The position numbers and the translations under genes are program-made. The notes beneath the pieces are model-generated. The model saw only the letters and a list, made by a program, of their open reading frames with translations. It did not search any database and was not told where the DNA came from. A stretch of DNA of 6,792 nucleotides, from the NCBI GenBank assembly GCA_035455265.1, contig DATIFK010000005.1:1-6792 (forward strand). The letters are read 5' to 3'. Position 1 is the first letter of the stretch. The number at the start of each line of letters is the position of its first letter. Positions 5,522 to 6,792 of this stretch are shown one piece after another. This DNA comes from MGOM01 sp035455265 (lineage in GTDB: Bacteria; Chloroflexota; Anaerolineae; Anaerolineales; E44-bin32).

Positions 5522-6685
5522 ATGACCAATACGGAACCGATCGTGATCCTGGGCGTCGGCATGACGCCCGTGGGCGAGCACTGGCAGCTTTCTCTGCGCA
5601 CCTTGGCGCTGCAGGCGATGGATAAGGCTTTGGGCGAGGCGCGGGACCTTCGGCCTCAGGCGCTGTACGTAGCCAACATGCTGGCTCCGTCCCTCTCCGG
5701 CCAGGCGCACCTGGGCGCACTGCTGGCCGACTTCGCCGGCATGCGCGGGATGGAAGCGGTGACGGTCGAGGCGGCCGGCGCCTCGGGCGGCCTGGCCTTG
5801 CGCCAGGGCTGCCTCGCCCTGGCCGCCGGAGCCCATGATGTGGCCCTGGTGGTCGGTATCGAGAAGGTCACCGACCACGTGGGGTCGGGTCTGGAGGCCG
5901 CGCTGATGGCCTCGGGCGACTCCGACTACGAAGCGGCCCATGGGCTGACGCCGACAGCCCTGGCGGCGCTGCGCATGAGGCGCTACCTTCACGAGGCCGG
6001 CGCGCCGCCCGACGCGTTGGCAGGATTCAGCCGCGCCGCGCATGCGCACGCCGTGGCGAACCCGTACGCCATCTATCGCAAAGCCATCAGCGTCGATGAC
6101 TATCGGAAGGCGCCGATGGTTAGCGAGCCGGTCAATCTGTACGATGCCGCGCCCATGGCCGACGGCGCGGCGGCGCTGCTCGTGGCGCGGGTGTCTGCCT
6201 TGAAAGGAAATTATCCCAACCCGGTGGCCGTGCGCGGGATCGGCGTGGCGACGTCGTCGGTGGCCTTGCACGAGATGCGCGATCCCCTCGATTTGCCGGC
6301 GGCGCGCCTGTCGGCGGAACGCGCCTACGCACAGGCTTCTTTCGGCCCCGGAGACGTCGATCTATTCGAAGCTCACGATGCCTTCACCATTTACGCCGCG
6401 CTGGCCGTCGAGGCGGCCGGCTTCGCCAAACGCGGCCAGGGTTGGCGGTTGGCGGCCGAGGGCCGGATCGACCCTGGGGGGACCCTGCCGATGTTGACGT
6501 TCGGCGGTTCCAAAGCGCGGGGGGACTCCGGCGGGGCGACGGGCGTCTACCAGATCGCCGAAGTCGTCCTGCAGCTCCAGGGTCGGGCGGATGGGAATCA
6601 GGTCCCAGGCGCCCGGCGTGGCATGGCCCAGTGCTTGGGCGGCAGCGGTGGAACGGCTGTCACGACCATGCTGGAAGCGGCCTGA
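5522..6685 (+). CDS. Thiolase-family protein (archaeal/SCP2 type) lacking the nucleophilic Cys and the GHP His
   Basis: The fold and context are those of the acetyl-CoA C-acetyltransferase that makes acetoacetyl-CoA for HMG-CoA synthase. The 387-residue chain is full length and uninterrupted, with GVGMTPVGEHW (11-21), SGQAHLGALLADFAG (59-73), NPYAIYRKAIS (180-190) and NQVPGARRGMAQ (359-370). Yet key residues differ from the family. The nucleophile motif, normally VEAAC(A/G)SGG, reads VEAAGASGG, so Cys is Gly86 (GGC, 5777-5779). The motif normally GHPVGATG reads GDSGGATG, so His is Asp335 and Pro is Ser336. HDAF (His285) and a C-terminal CLGG (Cys371) remain. Classical thiolase chemistry should therefore fail, although a structural role in the thiolase/HMG-CoA synthase/DUF35 complex is possible. 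ATG 5522 lacks a clear Shine-Dalgarno sequence, which fits coupling to the upstream gene. Two in-frame stops in tandem (TGA, TAG) end it. Family certain; activity doubtful. Confidence 0.9.
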   Translation: MTNTEPIVILGVGMTPVGEHWQLSLRTLALQAMDKALGEARDLRPQALYVANMLAPSLSGQAHLGALLADFAGMRGMEAVTVEAAGASGGLALRQGCLALAAGAHDVALVVGIEKVTDHVGSGLEAALMASGDSDYEAAHGLTPTALAALRMRRYLHEAGAPPDALAGFSRAAHAHAVANPYAIYRKAISVDDYRKAPMVSEPVNLYDAAPMADGAAALLVARVSALKGNYPNPVAVRGIGVATSSVALHEMRDPLDLPAARLSAERAYAQASFGPGDVDLFEAHDAFTIYAALAVEAAGFAKRGQGWRLAAEGRIDPGGTLPMLTFGGSKARGDSGGATGVYQIAEVVLQLQGRADGNQVPGARRGMAQCLGGSGGTAVTTMLEAA

Positions 6686-6687
6686 TA

Positions 6688-6741
6688 GTTCCTGATAGGA
6701 ACCCCGGCCTAGACTGACGCTCGGCCCGGGTTCCGGGCGAG
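6688..6741 (+). promoter_or_regulatory. Alternative hairpins before the DUF35 gene
   Basis: The 65-base gap holds three possible stems. Stem A is GTTCCT-GAT-AGGAAC (6688-6702), a perfect inverted repeat. Stem B pairs CTCG and CCCGG (6720-6723, 6725-6729, one bulged G) with CCGGGCGAG (6733-6741) and covers most of the DUF35 ribosome binding site GAGG (6739-6742). Stem C pairs 6698-6709 with 6723-6734 at 11 of 12 positions and cannot form together with A or B. It leaves GAGG free. No T-run follows. The arrangement resembles a translational switch, but GC-rich DNA forms such stems easily by chance. Confidence 0.4.
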
Positions 6742-6750
6742 GTTTGGTGA

Positions 6751-6792
6751 ATGGAAATCCCGCGACATTGGCGTCTGAAGTCCCAAAGGTAC
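6751..6792 (+). CDS. DUF35 family (zinc ribbon/OB-fold) acyl-CoA-associated protein, N-terminal 14 residues, 3' end outside window
   Basis: Only the first 14 codons are visible: MEIPRHWRLKSQRY. An N-terminus of the form (I/V)PxxWR...(Q)RY is characteristic of DUF35 proteins, which continue into a four-Cys zinc ribbon and an OB-fold. In archaea such a protein bridges thiolase and HMG-CoA synthase, and its gene commonly follows theirs, which is exactly the position here. The ATG has GAGG eight bases upstream (6739-6742) and lies 65 bases after the thiolase stop. The call rests on a short segment plus gene order; the zinc ribbon Cys residues should appear within about the next 30 codons. Confidence 0.75.
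   Translation, partial: MEIPRHWRLKSQRY

Noticed and set aside
3094..5601. Very long open frame on the minus strand (835 codons) opposite HMG-CoA reductase and HMG-CoA synthase
   Set aside because: It lies antisense to two genes with clear catalytic motifs, its translation is low-complexity Gly/Arg/Asp/His-rich with no recognisable domain, and long antisense frames are expected in GC-rich DNA.
5378..6271. Minus-strand open frame opposite the thiolase
   Set aside because: Arg/Gly/His-rich translation without motifs, wholly inside the thiolase and the end of HMG-CoA synthase; a frame shadow.
5522..6685. Thiolase as a decayed pseudogene
   Set aside because: There is no frameshift or internal stop, other conserved segments are kept, and the gene ends at normal length; the active-site changes look selective, not like general decay.
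6688..6741. Rho-independent terminator after the thiolase gene
   Set aside because: Stems are strong, but no T-run follows any of them, and the DUF35 gene of the same complex starts right after.

Overview
The window is GC-rich, almost fully coding DNA from a bacterium. It carries seven genes, two of them cut by the window edges. An archaeal-type acetyl-CoA to mevalonate module, together with a soluble GAF/GAF NarX-like kinase and a FabF-type ketosynthase, best fits Chloroflexota (Anaerolineae-like). That placement is inferred from gene content and protein style, not from a marker gene.

Layout. Bases 2-586 (+) are the C-terminal half of a FabF-type 3-oxoacyl-ACP synthase. Facing it on the minus strand is a two-component pair, read from about 2810 down to 583: a cytoplasmic GAF-GAF-HisKA_3-HATPase histidine kinase followed by a receiver-only response regulator. 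The regulator and fabF share the palindromic tetranucleotide CTAG as overlapping stop codons. A 250-base gap (2811-3060) separates the kinase from a divergent plus-strand cluster: class II HMG-CoA reductase (3061-4350), archaeal-type HMG-CoA synthase (4435-5511), an SCP2/archaeal-type thiolase (5522-6685), and the first 14 codons of a DUF35 (zinc-ribbon/OB-fold) protein (6751-6792).

How they work together. In archaea, thiolase, HMG-CoA synthase and a DUF35 protein form one complex that makes acetoacetyl-CoA and passes it on to HMG-CoA; HMG-CoA reductase then makes mevalonate for isoprenoids. The same set sits here in one direction. HMG-CoA reductase and HMG-CoA synthase keep their catalytic residues. 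The thiolase does not: the nucleophilic Cys is Gly (residue 86) and the GHP motif is GDS (residues 334-336), although the reading frame is intact. This suggests a structural or divergent subunit, with acetoacetyl-CoA coming from elsewhere.

Other points. The response regulator has Glu where the phosphoacceptor Asp should be, and has no DNA-binding domain. Tandem heptamers of the form GCTGRRR lie just upstream of both HMG-CoA reductase and HMG-CoA synthase, and in the second place they form a long hairpin in front of the ribosome binding site. The gap before DUF35 can fold in two mutually exclusive ways, one of which hides its ribosome binding site. No rRNA, tRNA, CRISPR array or insertion sequence was seen.
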